Below the pieces are notes generated by a model, which saw only the letters and a list, made by a program, of their open reading frames with translations, ran no database searches and was not told the origin of the DNA. From contig JBCDCE010000036.1 of the NCBI GenBank assembly GCA_039182515.1, positions 1 to 38,761 of the forward strand: a stretch of DNA of 38,761 nt. The letters run 5' to 3'. The stretch is from JBCDCE01 sp039182515. GTDB lineage: Bacteria > Pseudomonadota > Alphaproteobacteria > Rhodobacterales > Rhodobacteraceae. Shown here one piece after another: positions 15,313-22,754 of the stretch (position 1 is the stretch's first letter; every line of letters starts with the position of its first letter). The position numbers were made by a program, and so were the translations under genes.

Positions 15313-16581
15313 ATGACGGATCAGTTGTCGACGGGCGCATTGCGCCCGCCCGCTCCCTCTTGGCTTGATGCAACTCGCGCAACCCTTTTAACAGCTGTCG
15401 GTTTTGTCTTAACCGGAGTGACCTACGGTTTGGTGCGTATGTCATTGGGTCAATTTTTGCCCGAAATCCGCGCCGAATTGGGGTTGAGCGAAACCTGGGC
15501 TGGGCTTTTGTCGTCCGGTTTGTTTGCCGGCAATTGCATCGCGCTTTTGTTTGCAGCGATCCTCACCCATGCCTGGGGCCCGAGGATAACTGCTAGTCTC
15601 GCAGGTGTTTTGGCAACTACGGGTTTGGTCGCCATGGTGATAGCAGAAACACCCTTGGTCTTCGGGGTGGGGATGTTGGTGGCAGGCAGTGCTGCGGGCC
15701 TGACCATTCCGCCTCTAGTGGCGGCAATCCAATGTGCTGTTCGAGCTGGGCGACGCGCTTTGGCGATCACGATCATCAATGCGGGCACATCAGCAGGTCT
15801 GATTGCGTCAGCTCCGCTTGCTTTTGCTGCCGAAGGCGATTGGCGTGTAACCTATGCGCTCTTTGCCATTATTGCGGGTGTGGTGACCCTTGCCACCTTA
15901 TTGGCAACGCCTGGGCGCAGGCGTCACTTGGAGATGTCGGAAGAGGCACAAGACGGCCTTTTTGTGGAAAGCATGACGGTCTTAGAAGCCTTTTGGAAGC
16001 GCTCACAGCTGCGTGTGCTTTTTGCGAGTGCGTTTCTCTGTGGATTTGTGATCACAAGTTTTTGGACATTCGGCGGGGAAGCTTTGAGCCAACTGGGCGG
16101 ATGGACGGGCGGACAGATTGGCTTTTTCTGGATTGTGCTCGGCGTCGCTGGTCTTTTGGGCGCGCCCGCGGGTGCAGTCATGCGCCACTTTGGGACTCAA
16201 GCCGTGCATAGGGTGAGCTTTATGGCGCTGACCCTTTCAATCTTTTGTCTGATTTATGCTGGCCTAAGCCCAGCTGTGGCGGTGCTGGGAGCGGTGTTGC
16301 AGGGCGTGGCCTATATGACAATCTCTGGGGTCTATTTGGTCTGGGGTGTGGATGAGATGCCTGAAAACCCCTCTGCGGTGGTTGCGGCGGAGTTCTTTTT
16401 ACTTCCTGCAGGGCTTGTGGCGGGGTCTTGCGTGTTTGGCTATGGCTTGGCGCATTTCGGTATGATGCCGACCTTGGTGGCCTTTGGGTGTTTGAGCGCC
16501 ATGGGGGTGTTGTTAAAGGTCTCTTCCAAGCCGCTTTTGAGCTCCGTGGCTCCGACTGGTCCCATGCGAGACTATGCTTAA
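15313..16581 (+). CDS. Major facilitator superfamily transporter (CynX/YbfB-like)
   Basis: This 422-aa inner-membrane carrier has about 12 hydrophobic segments in two halves, split by a cytoplasmic loop near residues 195-225 (GRRRHLEMSEEAQ). The first half has LSETWAGLLSSGLFAGNCIALLF and a basic inter-helix loop typical of the MFS. It most resembles CynX/NimT- and YbfB-like carriers, whose substrates vary. ATG 15313 is used; an in-frame TTG at 15289 is also open. No metabolic gene is linked, so the substrate is unknown. A long hairpin begins 17 bases after the stop. Confidence 0.8.
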   Translation: MTDQLSTGALRPPAPSWLDATRATLLTAVGFVLTGVTYGLVRMSLGQFLPEIRAELGLSETWAGLLSSGLFAGNCIALLFAAILTHAWGPRITASLAGVLATTGLVAMVIAETPLVFGVGMLVAGSAAGLTIPPLVAAIQCAVRAGRRALAITIINAGTSAGLIASAPLAFAAEGDWRVTYALFAIIAGVVTLATLLATPGRRRHLEMSEEAQDGLFVESMTVLEAFWKRSQLRVLFASAFLCGFVITSFWTFGGEALSQLGGWTGGQIGFFWIVLGVAGLLGAPAGAVMRHFGTQAVHRVSFMALTLSIFCLIYAGLSPAVAVLGAVLQGVAYMTISGVYLVWGVDEMPENPSAVVAAEFFLLPAGLVAGSCVFGYGLAHFGMMPTLVAFGCLSAMGVLLKVSSKPLLSSVAPTGPMRDYA

Positions 16582-16598
16582 AGCGTTATGCGAAAAAC

Positions 16599-16653
16599 GT
16601 GCATCACCTAACGCTGCCTGAAACCTTTGGTTTCAATGCGTTAGCTGATGCAC
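16599..16653. repeat. 55-base long hairpin downstream of the MFS gene
   Basis: Three nested inverted repeats share one axis: GTGCATCA/TGATGCAC, CTAACGC/GCGTTAG and TGAAACC/GGTTTCA around a TTT loop. They are separated by a single C-C mismatch and a TGCC/AT internal bulge. Twenty-two base pairs can form. Weaker outer pairing (AGCGTT near 16582 with AACGCT near 16675) may extend it. No U-run follows on either strand, so it is not a standard terminator. It could be an RNA 3' end structure, a protein target or a small mobile repeat. Confidence 0.75.
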
Positions 16654-16734
16654 GATATTCCAGGTATTTCGTCAAACGCTATAATCGACCCTCGATGAGT
16701 GATTAAATTGCGGCTTTGGCAGCATGGTCATGCC

Positions 16735-16773
16735 AAAGAAAAAGCCACCAAGGGATCTCTCCTTGGTGGCTTT
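16735..16773 (-). terminator. Terminator of rplS-rpmE
   Basis: On the minus strand AAAGCCACCAAGG (16773-16761) pairs perfectly with CCTTGGTGGCTTT (16753-16741) around a 7-base loop and runs into TTTTTCTTT. It begins about 25 bases after the rpmE stop. A second imperfect hairpin (16714-16738, CTTTGGC.../...CCAAAG) follows. Confidence 0.9.
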
Positions 16774-16798
16774 GAACATGTGGCGCGTGCTTTCGGCT

Positions 16799-17020
16799 TT
16801 AGAAGCCAAAGCCTTCGTATTTGTTTTTGAATTTTGAGACGCGGCCACCGGTGTCGAGAAGCTTGGTGTTGCCACCTGTCCAGGCTGGGTGCGCGGAAGG
16901 ATCAATGTCGAGTGCGAGCGTGTCGCCTTCGGATCCATAAGTTGATTTCATTTTCACGATATCGCCGTTCGTCATTTTGACGTCGATGATGTGGTAGTCG
17001 GGATGAGTGTCTTTTTTCAT
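16799..17020 (-). CDS. rpmE: 50S ribosomal protein L31
   Basis: This 73-aa L31 reads MKKDTHPDYHIIDVKMTNGD, then GGRVSKFKNKYEGFGF at the end. It has no cysteines, so it is the zinc-free form. It sits 11 bases downstream of rplS, with AAGGATCC as ribosome-binding site, and is followed by a strong terminator. Length and sequence are normal for alphaproteobacterial L31. Confidence 0.95.
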   Translation of the reverse strand: MKKDTHPDYHIIDVKMTNGDIVKMKSTYGSEGDTLALDIDPSAHPAWTGGNTKLLDTGGRVSKFKNKYEGFGF

Positions 17021-17031
17021 GGACCGGATCC

Positions 17032-17403
17032 TTACGACTTAGGTTTGTAGTTGGTTTGTTCTGCGATACGTGCGGATTTACCGCGACGCTGGCGCAGATA
17101 GTACAATTTGGCGCGACGCACACGACCCCGACGGACCACGGTGATGCTGTCGATGTTGGTGGAATGCAATGGGAACACACGCTCCACACCTTCGCCAAAC
17201 GAAATTTTGCGAACTGTGAATGACCCTGCGATGCCTTCGCCGTTTTTGCGTGCGATGCAGACGCCTTCATAGTTCTGTACCCGGCTGCGGGTGCCTTCGG
17301 TGACTTTGTATCCGACGCGGATGGTGTCACCGGCTTTAAAGTCGGGCAGATCATTGCCAAGGGCGGCAACTTGCTCTGCTTCGAGCTGTGCTATGAGGTC
17401 CAT
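17032..17403 (-). CDS. rplS: 50S ribosomal protein L19
   Basis: This 123-aa L19 lies at the 30S-50S interface. FKAGDTIRVGYKVTEGTRSRVQNYEGVCIARK and RVFPLHSTNIDSITVVRRGRVRRAKLYYLR are the conserved blocks. AAAGGAG precedes the ATG at good spacing. In most bacteria it follows trmD; here bciA and a separate promoter intervene. It is co-transcribed with rpmE. Confidence 0.97.
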   Translation of the reverse strand: MDLIAQLEAEQVAALGNDLPDFKAGDTIRVGYKVTEGTRSRVQNYEGVCIARKNGEGIAGSFTVRKISFGEGVERVFPLHSTNIDSITVVRRGRVRRAKLYYLRQRRGKSARIAEQTNYKPKS

Positions 17404-17538
17404 GGGACCAACTCCTTTGTTCGTCGCGGTTTTGTCCGCGGATGATGTCTACCCAGAGCAGCCTTAAGGGGCTGTATACGGCAGCTGTTGATTTCCCGGC
17501 AAACGGCTCCGAGTCGCCCCAGAGCCAAGCCATGCGGT

Positions 17539-17567
17539 GCTATAGGGGAGGCGGGCTAATGGATCAA
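17539..17567 (-). promoter_or_regulatory. Promoter of rplS-rpmE
   Basis: TTGATC (17567-17562), a 17-base spacer, and TATAGC (17544-17539) on the minus strand form a good sigma-70-type promoter. The leader is about 130 bases and contains a small CAGCC/GGCTG hairpin (about 17457-17472), so ribosomal feedback control is possible. Confidence 0.65.
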
Positions 17568-17624
17568 GTAAAATGGCGGTTTGACCTAAAGGACGCGCGG
17601 TGCCCGCGCGGCATGATGTTTGGG

Positions 17625-18593
17625 TCAGCTCTCGCGGGTGCGAGAGCTTCCCGCCGCCCCAAACATCTGATGCGCGCCAAGCTCTGTTTGGGCCTCGCCT
17701 ACCACCAGCGCTTGGAGGTGGTCAAAATAGTGATCTTGGCCAAATTCTGGTGTGGCGTCAGCGCTGTAGCTCTGGGTTTGTGGATCCCAGACGAGCATAG
17801 ATTCTGTTGCGTAATAGTGCCCAATTTTGGCGAGCTCAGCTTTGGCTTTAAGGCTTGGGAAGATCTTAGAAACTAGCGATAGAGCGGACCCGATAACGCT
17901 CAAGAGCTTGGGCGAAACCTTGCGGATCTTTGGGGGGCGATCGAGGAGTTCAAAGAGCTTCATCGCTTGATCGCGCGGTGTGATCGCAGGGCCTGGACCA
18001 CCGATGGGCAAGACGCGCCCAGTGAGCTCAGGGTTGCCAAGTGTGCTGACGATGTAGCGTGCGAGATCGCGGTCACTGATGGGTTTGCAGGCTGTTAAGT
18101 TGCCGTCGCCAAAGACGAGGTAGGGCTTGCCGTTTTTGACCCGCTCCACCTGGCCTGAAAGGGATTTGAAAAAGGCTGTGGGGCGTACGATGCTCCAAGG
18201 GAGACCTGAGGATTGAAGTTCTGCCTCAAAAGCCAGTTTGGCCTGTTGAAAGGCGCGTTTTGGTTTTTGAACACAGATGGCGGAGAGCAAGGTGAATTGC
18301 GCGATTCCAGCGGTTTGAGCCGCGGCGAGAAGGGCTTTGTTGGCGGCGTAGTCCACCGCCCAGGCGTCTTTGGGCTCGCCTGTTCGCGAAGCGATACAAG
18401 AGATGATGGCTGTTGCGCTATGCGGCAGTTCAAGCTGGTCAAACGTGGCTTCTAGCGCCTTTGCGCCTTGGATGAGATGGCTATGATCCGTCCCCGGGCG
18501 CAGAATGCAAAGTACCTCGTGGCCTTGTTTCAAGAGCTCTTTCACAACCGCGCGCCCGATGGTGCCTGTGGCGCCTGCAACAACAACCGTCAT
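17625..18593 (-). CDS. bciA: 3,8-divinyl (proto)chlorophyllide a 8-vinyl reductase, BciA type
   Basis: This 322-aa NAD(P)-binding protein of the NmrA-like/extended SDR family has the Rossmann loop GATGTIGRAVV at 7-17. The specific blocks SCIASRTGEPKDAWAVDY, FTLLSAICVQKPKRAFQQAK, SIVRPTAFFKSLSGQV and FGDGNLTACKPISDRDLA are those of BciA, which reduces the 8-vinyl group of divinyl chlorophyllide in bacteriochlorophyll synthesis. It begins 21 bases after the trmD stop on the same strand. It implies a phototrophic (aerobic anoxygenic) relative, or a retained gene. The main photosynthesis cluster is not in the window. A related NmrA-like oxidoreductase of other function is the alternative. Confidence 0.82.
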   Translation of the reverse strand: MTVVVAGATGTIGRAVVKELLKQGHEVLCILRPGTDHSHLIQGAKALEATFDQLELPHSATAIISCIASRTGEPKDAWAVDYAANKALLAAAQTAGIAQFTLLSAICVQKPKRAFQQAKLAFEAELQSSGLPWSIVRPTAFFKSLSGQVERVKNGKPYLVFGDGNLTACKPISDRDLARYIVSTLGNPELTGRVLPIGGPGPAITPRDQAMKLFELLDRPPKIRKVSPKLLSVIGSALSLVSKIFPSLKAKAELAKIGHYYATESMLVWDPQTQSYSADATPEFGQDHYFDHLQALVVGEAQTELGAHQMFGAAGSSRTRES

Positions 18594-18614
18594 GTGAAAA
18601 GGCCCACGCGCATT

Positions 18615-19397
18615 TTAGGTTTCAGCGCTGTCGGGGGGCAGAAGGTCTGGCCTGCGCTCTTTGGTGATCTGCTCTGCTTGCGCGCGCCGCCATTTGGCGA
18701 TTTCGGCATGGTTGCCACTCAAAAGCACATCGGGGATTTTGCGGCCCTCCCATTCGGATGGGCGAGTGTATTGCGGATGCTCCAAAAGGCCAGAAGAAAA
18801 GCTTTCTTCTTCGGTGGAGGTCGCATTGCCCAAAACACCGGGCAACAGCCGGATGGTTGCATCGAGCATAGCTTGGGCTGCGATCTCGCCACCCGTGAGC
18901 ACAAAATCCCCCAAAGAGACTTCTTGGACCCTGAAATGCTCCAGCACACGCTCGTCGACGCCTTCAAAACGACCGCAAAGGAGAGCTACGCCAGGGCCAG
19001 AGGCCCATTTGCGCGCCATGGCTTGATCAAAAGGGCGACCGCGTGGACTGAGGTAGTAAAGGGGGAGTGGCCCGCCGCGCATTGCATCTCCAAGTGCGCG
19101 GGCCACAACGTCAGCCCGCAAAACCATACCCGCGCCGCCACCCGAAGGCGTGTCGTCGACGTTTCGATGCTTGCCTTCGCCAAAGAGCCGCAGATCCGTG
19201 GTGGAGAGCTGCCACAGCCCGTCTTTGAGAGCTTTGCCGATAAGACTTTCGCCCAAAACGCCCGGGAAGGCGCCCGGAAAGAGCGTGATGATCCGCGCTT
19301 GCCAGGCTTTTGTGAGGCGTTCCTCAGCCATGAGATCGCGCGGCTTGAGGCTGGCGGTAATGGACTTTCGGCCATGAGATTTCGAAGGACCACTCAT
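18615..19397 (-). CDS. trmD: tRNA (guanine-N1)-methyltransferase
   Basis: This 260-aa SPOUT methyltransferase makes m1G37 in tRNA and prevents frameshifting. The trefoil-knot SAM site is seen in GVALLCGRFEGVDERVLEHF and VSLGDFVLTGGE, and DDTPSGGGAGMVLRADV is the conserved N-terminal loop. It carries an N-terminal extension of about 22 residues before MAEERLTKAWQARIITLFPG. The outer ATG at 19397 overlaps the rimM stop by ATGA, which supports it, but M23 could also serve. Confidence 0.96.
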   Translation of the reverse strand: MSGPSKSHGRKSITASLKPRDLMAEERLTKAWQARIITLFPGAFPGVLGESLIGKALKDGLWQLSTTDLRLFGEGKHRNVDDTPSGGGAGMVLRADVVARALGDAMRGGPLPLYYLSPRGRPFDQAMARKWASGPGVALLCGRFEGVDERVLEHFRVQEVSLGDFVLTGGEIAAQAMLDATIRLLPGVLGNATSTEEESFSSGLLEHPQYTRPSEWEGRKIPDVLLSGNHAEIAKWRRAQAEQITKERRPDLLPPDSAET

Positions 19398-19909
19398 TCA
19401 AAGAGCCCGTCAGGTGGATCCAAGATCACGCGCTTGGCGCTGATATCAACAGTGGGGACAATCTCGTGGGTGAAGGGCACTAGAACGGTTGCTTTGAGCC
19501 CAGGCCCATGGATTTCCAAGAGGTCGCTGGCCCCATGGTTGAGCACGGCTTTGATTGTGCCAAGCTCGGTGCCGCCGGTGTCTAGGGCCGTCAGCCCTAT
19601 AAGATCAGTGTAGTAATATTCATCGTCTTCCAACTCGGGCAGTTCGGCCCGATTGGCATAAAGGCGCAGACCGCGCAAAAGATCTGCGTCTTCTTTGCTT
19701 GTGACCCCCGAGAGACGCGCTGCAAAGCCATTTTTGATGGCGCGTACGAAGGTCGCGTCAAAACGCTTTGAGCCGTCTTCAGAGTGTAACGCATAGCCAA
19801 AAATCGCGTCAGGTTCGGCGCAAAACGACTTGAGGCGCACGTCGCCTTTGACACCAAAGGCTCCCGCGATTGCGCCCACACAGACGCGGTCGTTTCCGGC
19901 GTCAGTCAT
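19394..19909 (-). CDS. rimM: Ribosome maturation factor RimM
   Basis: The protein (171 aa) is needed for maturation of the 30S head and binds S19. It has the VCVGAIAGAFGVKGDVRLKSF beta-barrel start and the DDEYYYTDLIGL linker, then the PRC-barrel part with VLVPFTHEIVPTVD. It overlaps trmD by ATGA and is itself overlapped by a small membrane-protein gene by ATGA. Confidence 0.95.
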   Translation of the reverse strand: MTDAGNDRVCVGAIAGAFGVKGDVRLKSFCAEPDAIFGYALHSEDGSKRFDATFVRAIKNGFAARLSGVTSKEDADLLRGLRLYANRAELPELEDDEYYYTDLIGLTALDTGGTELGTIKAVLNHGASDLLEIHGPGLKATVLVPFTHEIVPTVDISAKRVILDPPDGLFE

Positions 19910-20049
19910 TTAGGTACTCCGCAAAAGCCGGTGCCAATCCAGACGCCGTCGACGGACTCGCAAACATCCTTTTGATGCCCGCGTTCATAAAGCACGCCCG
20001 CGACAAACGCCGCGAGCACAAGGATTGCTGTCCGTACGAGTTTGAACAC
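19906..20049 (-). CDS. 47-residue single-span membrane protein between rpsP and rimM
   Basis: A GTG-initiated frame of 47 codons fills the gap between rpsP and rimM. Its stop overlaps the rimM ATG as ATGA, like nearly all junctions in this operon, and GTG lies 12 bases after the rpsP stop with AAGG upstream. The peptide starts MFKLVRTAILVLAAFVAGVL, a positively charged end plus one transmembrane span. A short outward segment follows with two cysteines, C30 and C43, in a C-E-S-x-D-G-x-W-x-G-T-G-x-C arrangement that could form a disulfide or bind metal. I do not recognise a named family. Context suggests real translation; function is unknown. Confidence 0.7.
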   Translation of the reverse strand: MFKLVRTAILVLAAFVAGVLYERGHQKDVCESVDGVWIGTGFCGVPK

Positions 20050-20061
20050 GAGGGCTCAGCC

Positions 20062-20493
20062 TTACTCTGCAGTCTCTTCTGCCGCAGCGTCCTCAGCGGG
20101 GGCTTCTGCAGCTGCTTTTGCTGCTTCTTCAGCTTCCTTAGCCGCTTCAGCAGCTGCTGCGGCTTTGTCGGCTTTTTCCTGGATGCGCTCTTGGGCTTTT
20201 TTGCCTGGCTCACCCTTTTTAGGGTTGGAGCGCTCTTTTTTCTCGAGCTTGCCAGCGGCTTCCAACATGCGGGCAACGCGGTCTGTTGGTTGCGCGCCTT
20301 GGCCCAGCCAATATTCGATGCGCTCCATTTTCATTTTCACGCGCTCTTCGCTGTCTTTGGGCAAAAGCGGGTTATAGGTGCCGAGCTTTTCGATGAAGCG
20401 ACCATCACGTGGCATGCGGCTGTCTGCGGCCACGATGCTGTAGAAGGGGCGCTTTTTTGAGCCACCACGGGCGAGCCTGATTTTCATAGCCAT
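20062..20493 (-). CDS. rpsP: 30S ribosomal protein S16
   Basis: This 143-aa S16 is clear in its first 80 residues (KIRLARGGSKKRPFYSIVAAD and RDGRFIEKLGTYNPL). From about residue 100 a long Ala/Glu/Lys-rich tail follows (AAAAAEAAKEAEEAAKAAAE), predicted to be a free helix or disordered. S16 is usually 80-90 residues; alphaproteobacteria often carry such tails. AAAGGAG lies before the ATG. It is 42 bases from the chorismate mutase gene and 12 from the 47-residue gene. Confidence 0.96.
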   Translation of the reverse strand: MAMKIRLARGGSKKRPFYSIVAADSRMPRDGRFIEKLGTYNPLLPKDSEERVKMKMERIEYWLGQGAQPTDRVARMLEAAGKLEKKERSNPKKGEPGKKAQERIQEKADKAAAAAEAAKEAEEAAKAAAEAPAEDAAAEETAE

Positions 20494-20535
20494 TGAGTTG
20501 TTCTCCTTTGAATGGCGGGGGCCGGATCTGTCCGG

Positions 20536-20856
20536 CTATGCCTGGTGTTTCTTATGGTGCTGAATAACCTCAGCGATGATGAAGTTGAGGAACTTCTTGG
20601 CAAATTCCGGGTCCAGGTCGGCCCGGTTTGCCAAATCTTCAAGCCGCGCAATTTGCTTGGCTTCGCGATCTGGATCAGAGGGGGGCAGGTCATGCTCTGC
20701 TTTGAGCTTGCCCACCGCTTGCGTGTGTTTGAACCGCTCGCCCAAGGTATAGACCAGGATGGCATCGAGGCGGTCGATGCTGCTGCGATGCTCTTTGAGA
20801 ATCTCGGCAGCGCGGGTTGCGTCAGTGTTCATTGCGGTGTTCGTTGCGGTGCTCAT
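20536..20856 (-). CDS. Chorismate mutase (AroQ class)
   Basis: This 106-aa single-domain protein fits the AroQ helical chorismate mutase that makes prephenate for Phe and Tyr. Its pattern is HRSSIDRLDAILVYTLGERFK, then AVGKLKAEHDLPPSDPDRE, giving the expected active-site Arg, Lys and Arg/Glu residues. ATG 20856 overlaps the preceding GNAT stop by ATGA; the N-terminus is Thr/Asn-rich and a second ATG a few codons on is possible. Free-standing mutase next to rpsP is, to my knowledge, a usual arrangement in Rhodobacterales. Confidence 0.88.
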   Translation of the reverse strand: MSTATNTAMNTDATRAAEILKEHRSSIDRLDAILVYTLGERFKHTQAVGKLKAEHDLPPSDPDREAKQIARLEDLANRADLDPEFAKKFLNFIIAEVIQHHKKHQA

Positions 20857-21395
20857 TGAACGGCCTCCAATACGTCGTCTTGTCCCATGGGGTGGCGCCA
20901 TATGCGGAGCGCGCCAAAGGTGGGATGCGCAAAGGTGTCTTCGGGGGAGCAGCCTAAGCGCTCCGCCAGCGCGCGCGACCGGGTGTTCTCATCTGTGATG
21001 AGGCTGGCAATGGGCGCCCATTTGAGGGTTTCATGGGTGTATTGGCGCACGGCTTTCGCGGCTTGAGTGGCCACACCTCGGCCTTCCGCTTGATTGAAGA
21101 GGGACCAGCCGATTTCTACCTCTGGCCAATCCATGGGATGATAATGCCCGATGATGCCAAGCGGCTCATCTGATGCGCGGTCCGCCACCAGCCAGCGGCC
21201 GTAGCCACGGAGCTGCCATTGCCCGATGATTTCGGCGAGGCTTCCGAAGGCTTGTTCTACGCTAAACGGCCCGCCCACTGTGGCTGAGCGCTGGGAGCCT
21301 CGGAAGGCCGCGTAGGTTTCAAAGTCGTCCATACGCGGCAGGCGCAAGCGCAGATCGCGGGTCAAAAGCTCTGGGATTTTGAAGGATACAGTCAT
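20853..21395 (-). CDS. GNAT-family N-acetyltransferase (RimJ/RimL-like), copy A
   Basis: This 180-aa acetyltransferase of the RimJ/RimL type has TRDLRLRLPRMDDFETYAAFRG at the N-terminus, PLGIIGHYHP-EVEIGWSLFNQAEGRGVATQAAKAV (acetyl-CoA loop, with R/Q-x-x-G-x-G/A-like RGVATQA), and NTRSRALAERLGC near the end. The target may be a ribosomal protein N-terminus, an antibiotic or a small molecule. It is coupled by ATGA overlaps to the next GNAT gene upstream and to chorismate mutase downstream. It resembles copies B and C, so local duplication is likely. Confidence 0.85.
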   Translation of the reverse strand: MTVSFKIPELLTRDLRLRLPRMDDFETYAAFRGSQRSATVGGPFSVEQAFGSLAEIIGQWQLRGYGRWLVADRASDEPLGIIGHYHPMDWPEVEIGWSLFNQAEGRGVATQAAKAVRQYTHETLKWAPIASLITDENTRSRALAERLGCSPEDTFAHPTFGALRIWRHPMGQDDVLEAVQ

Positions 21396-21922
21396 ATCAG
21401 GCGCTCCGGTACGGCATGCCGATAGACATGATCGTCGGGATGGGGGCCTTTGGCTTTGGTGTCGTGGTGCGCGCCGAGGCGTTTGGCCAAGGCAACGGAG
21501 CGCGGGTTTTCGGGATCAATATAGCTAACAGCCGTCTCCCACTTTAGGGTGTGGAACACATAGTCCAACGCCGCGCGGGAGGCTTCATACATCATGCCAG
21601 TGCCCTCAAGCCTTGGCTCCCAGCAGGTCCAGCCGATCTCGGGTTCGGGCCAATCGATGGGGAGCCAGGGGCCCACTGTGCCAAGGCCTTGATCGTTGCC
21701 CTTTTGGGTGATGATGAATGCACCATGGCCACGCAGAGCCCAGAGACCGACAAGATGCCCAAATGCCCGCCAGGCTTCGTGCTGACCCACGGGGCCACCC
21801 ACATATTGCGCACGTGGAGACGCCATGAAGGTCTCCCAAGCGGCGTAGTCCTCCAGTTTGGGACCGCGCAGGATCAAGCGCTCGGTCTCAAGTGTGGGCA
21901 TATCGATAAGGCGCGCGCTCAT
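21392..21922 (-). CDS. GNAT-family N-acetyltransferase (RimJ/RimL-like), copy B
   Basis: This 176-aa GNAT protein shows LETERLILRGPKLEDYAAWETF, IDWPEPEIGWTCWEPRLEGTGMMYEASRAALDY and ENPRSVALAKRLGAHHD. The acetyl-CoA loop (EGTGMMYEA) is less canonical than in copy A. Start 21922 overlaps the YeeE stop by ATGA; the longer frame upstream is antisense-like sequence inside the transporter gene. It is similar in layout to copies A and C. Confidence 0.85.
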   Translation of the reverse strand: MSARLIDMPTLETERLILRGPKLEDYAAWETFMASPRAQYVGGPVGQHEAWRAFGHLVGLWALRGHGAFIITQKGNDQGLGTVGPWLPIDWPEPEIGWTCWEPRLEGTGMMYEASRAALDYVFHTLKWETAVSYIDPENPRSVALAKRLGAHHDTKAKGPHPDDHVYRHAVPERLI

Positions 21923-22326
21923 GGAGCGATCCTCGCCCAAAGCGCCATGCCAGTGAGCATTGCCGCAAAGAAGATCCAAGGGGCCAAGCCGCCGGAGGCA
22001 AGCACCGCAACCGCTGGTCCGGGGCAGAGCCCAACCAAGGCCCAGCCGATCCCAAAGAGCGCGGAGCCACCCAAAAGGCGCATGTCGATCACTGGCTCTG
22101 AAGGTGCGGGGATTGGATCTCCAAGCATAGCACGCTCGCGTTTGGCAGCGATGCGCCAGGCCAGAAGCATGGGTAGAATTGCACCGCCCAAAACGAAAGC
22201 TAGTGTTGGGTCCCATTGGCCAAAGAGATCCAGCCAGCCTTGGACTTTGGCTGTGTTTGTCATGCCCGACACTGTGAGACCCAGGCCGAAAAGACTCCCC
22301 GTCAGCAAAGAGACCACAAGCCGCAT
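21919..22326 (-). CDS. Half-size YeeE/YedE sulfur-transport protein (second half)
   Basis: This 135-aa membrane protein with about four hydrophobic spans belongs to the YeeE/YedE (TsuA-like) family, which brings thiosulfate or other sulfur compounds into the cell. The motif FGIGWALVGLCPGPAVAVLASG carries the conserved cysteine of the C-terminal half. It starts inside TAATG with the stop of the first-half gene, so the two products very likely form one transporter (the PmpA/PmpB arrangement). A GNAT gene overlaps its end. Confidence 0.87.
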   Translation of the reverse strand: MRLVVSLLTGSLFGLGLTVSGMTNTAKVQGWLDLFGQWDPTLAFVLGGAILPMLLAWRIAAKRERAMLGDPIPAPSEPVIDMRLLGGSALFGIGWALVGLCPGPAVAVLASGGLAPWIFFAAMLTGMALWARIAP

Positions 22327-22754
22327 TAGACGATCCCCAATCCGTGGCGAAAAAGCGCCATCGCGGCAAATCCGAAGCCAAGATAGGTGAGCGTGGCTAC
22401 GATTCCGCGCGTTGAAAAGCGGGAGATGCCACAGACGCCGTGCCCTGAGGTACAGCCATTGGCCATCCGTGTGCCAAAACCAACGATCAGCCCTGCGATT
22501 AGGAGAAGGACCCAGTTGGATGTGAGGTTTGTGGTGGGGAAGCCGTTCAACAACCCGTAAATCATCGGCACGCCCGCGAGGCCAGCGATAAATACTGCGC
22601 GTTCTTGCCAGAGATTGGACCCGGCGTTTTGGAGAAGACCGCCAACAATGCCCGACGCTCCCATCACGCGGCCCGCCACCAGCAAATACAGCGCTGCCGC
22701 ACCGCCGATCATCAGGCCTCCGATGAGCCCCCATATCCAATCGGCTGGGATCAT
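22326..22754 (-). CDS. Half-size YeeE/YedE sulfur-transport protein (first half)
   Basis: This 142-aa membrane protein with about four spans has the conserved motif MANGCTSGHGVCGISR, whose cysteines are thought to relay thiosulfate through the membrane in full-length YeeE. It pairs with the adjacent half-gene (TAATG overlap), and its ATG overlaps the GNAT copy C stop by ATGA. In other genomes such pairs are often next to sulfur-oxidation or sulfide-responsive regulator genes; here the only neighbours are acetyltransferases. Confidence 0.88.
   Translation of the reverse strand: MIPADWIWGLIGGLMIGGAAALYLLVAGRVMGASGIVGGLLQNAGSNLWQERAVFIAGLAGVPMIYGLLNGFPTTNLTSNWVLLLIAGLIVGFGTRMANGCTSGHGVCGISRFSTRGIVATLTYLGFGFAAMALFRHGLGIV

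Noticed and set aside
16606..16646. Integron attC-like site (ACCTAAC ... GTTAGCT)
   Set aside because: The outer box fits RYYYAAC, but the other does not fit GTTRRRY, the span is about 41 bases (shorter than attC), and no integrase or cassette genes are present.
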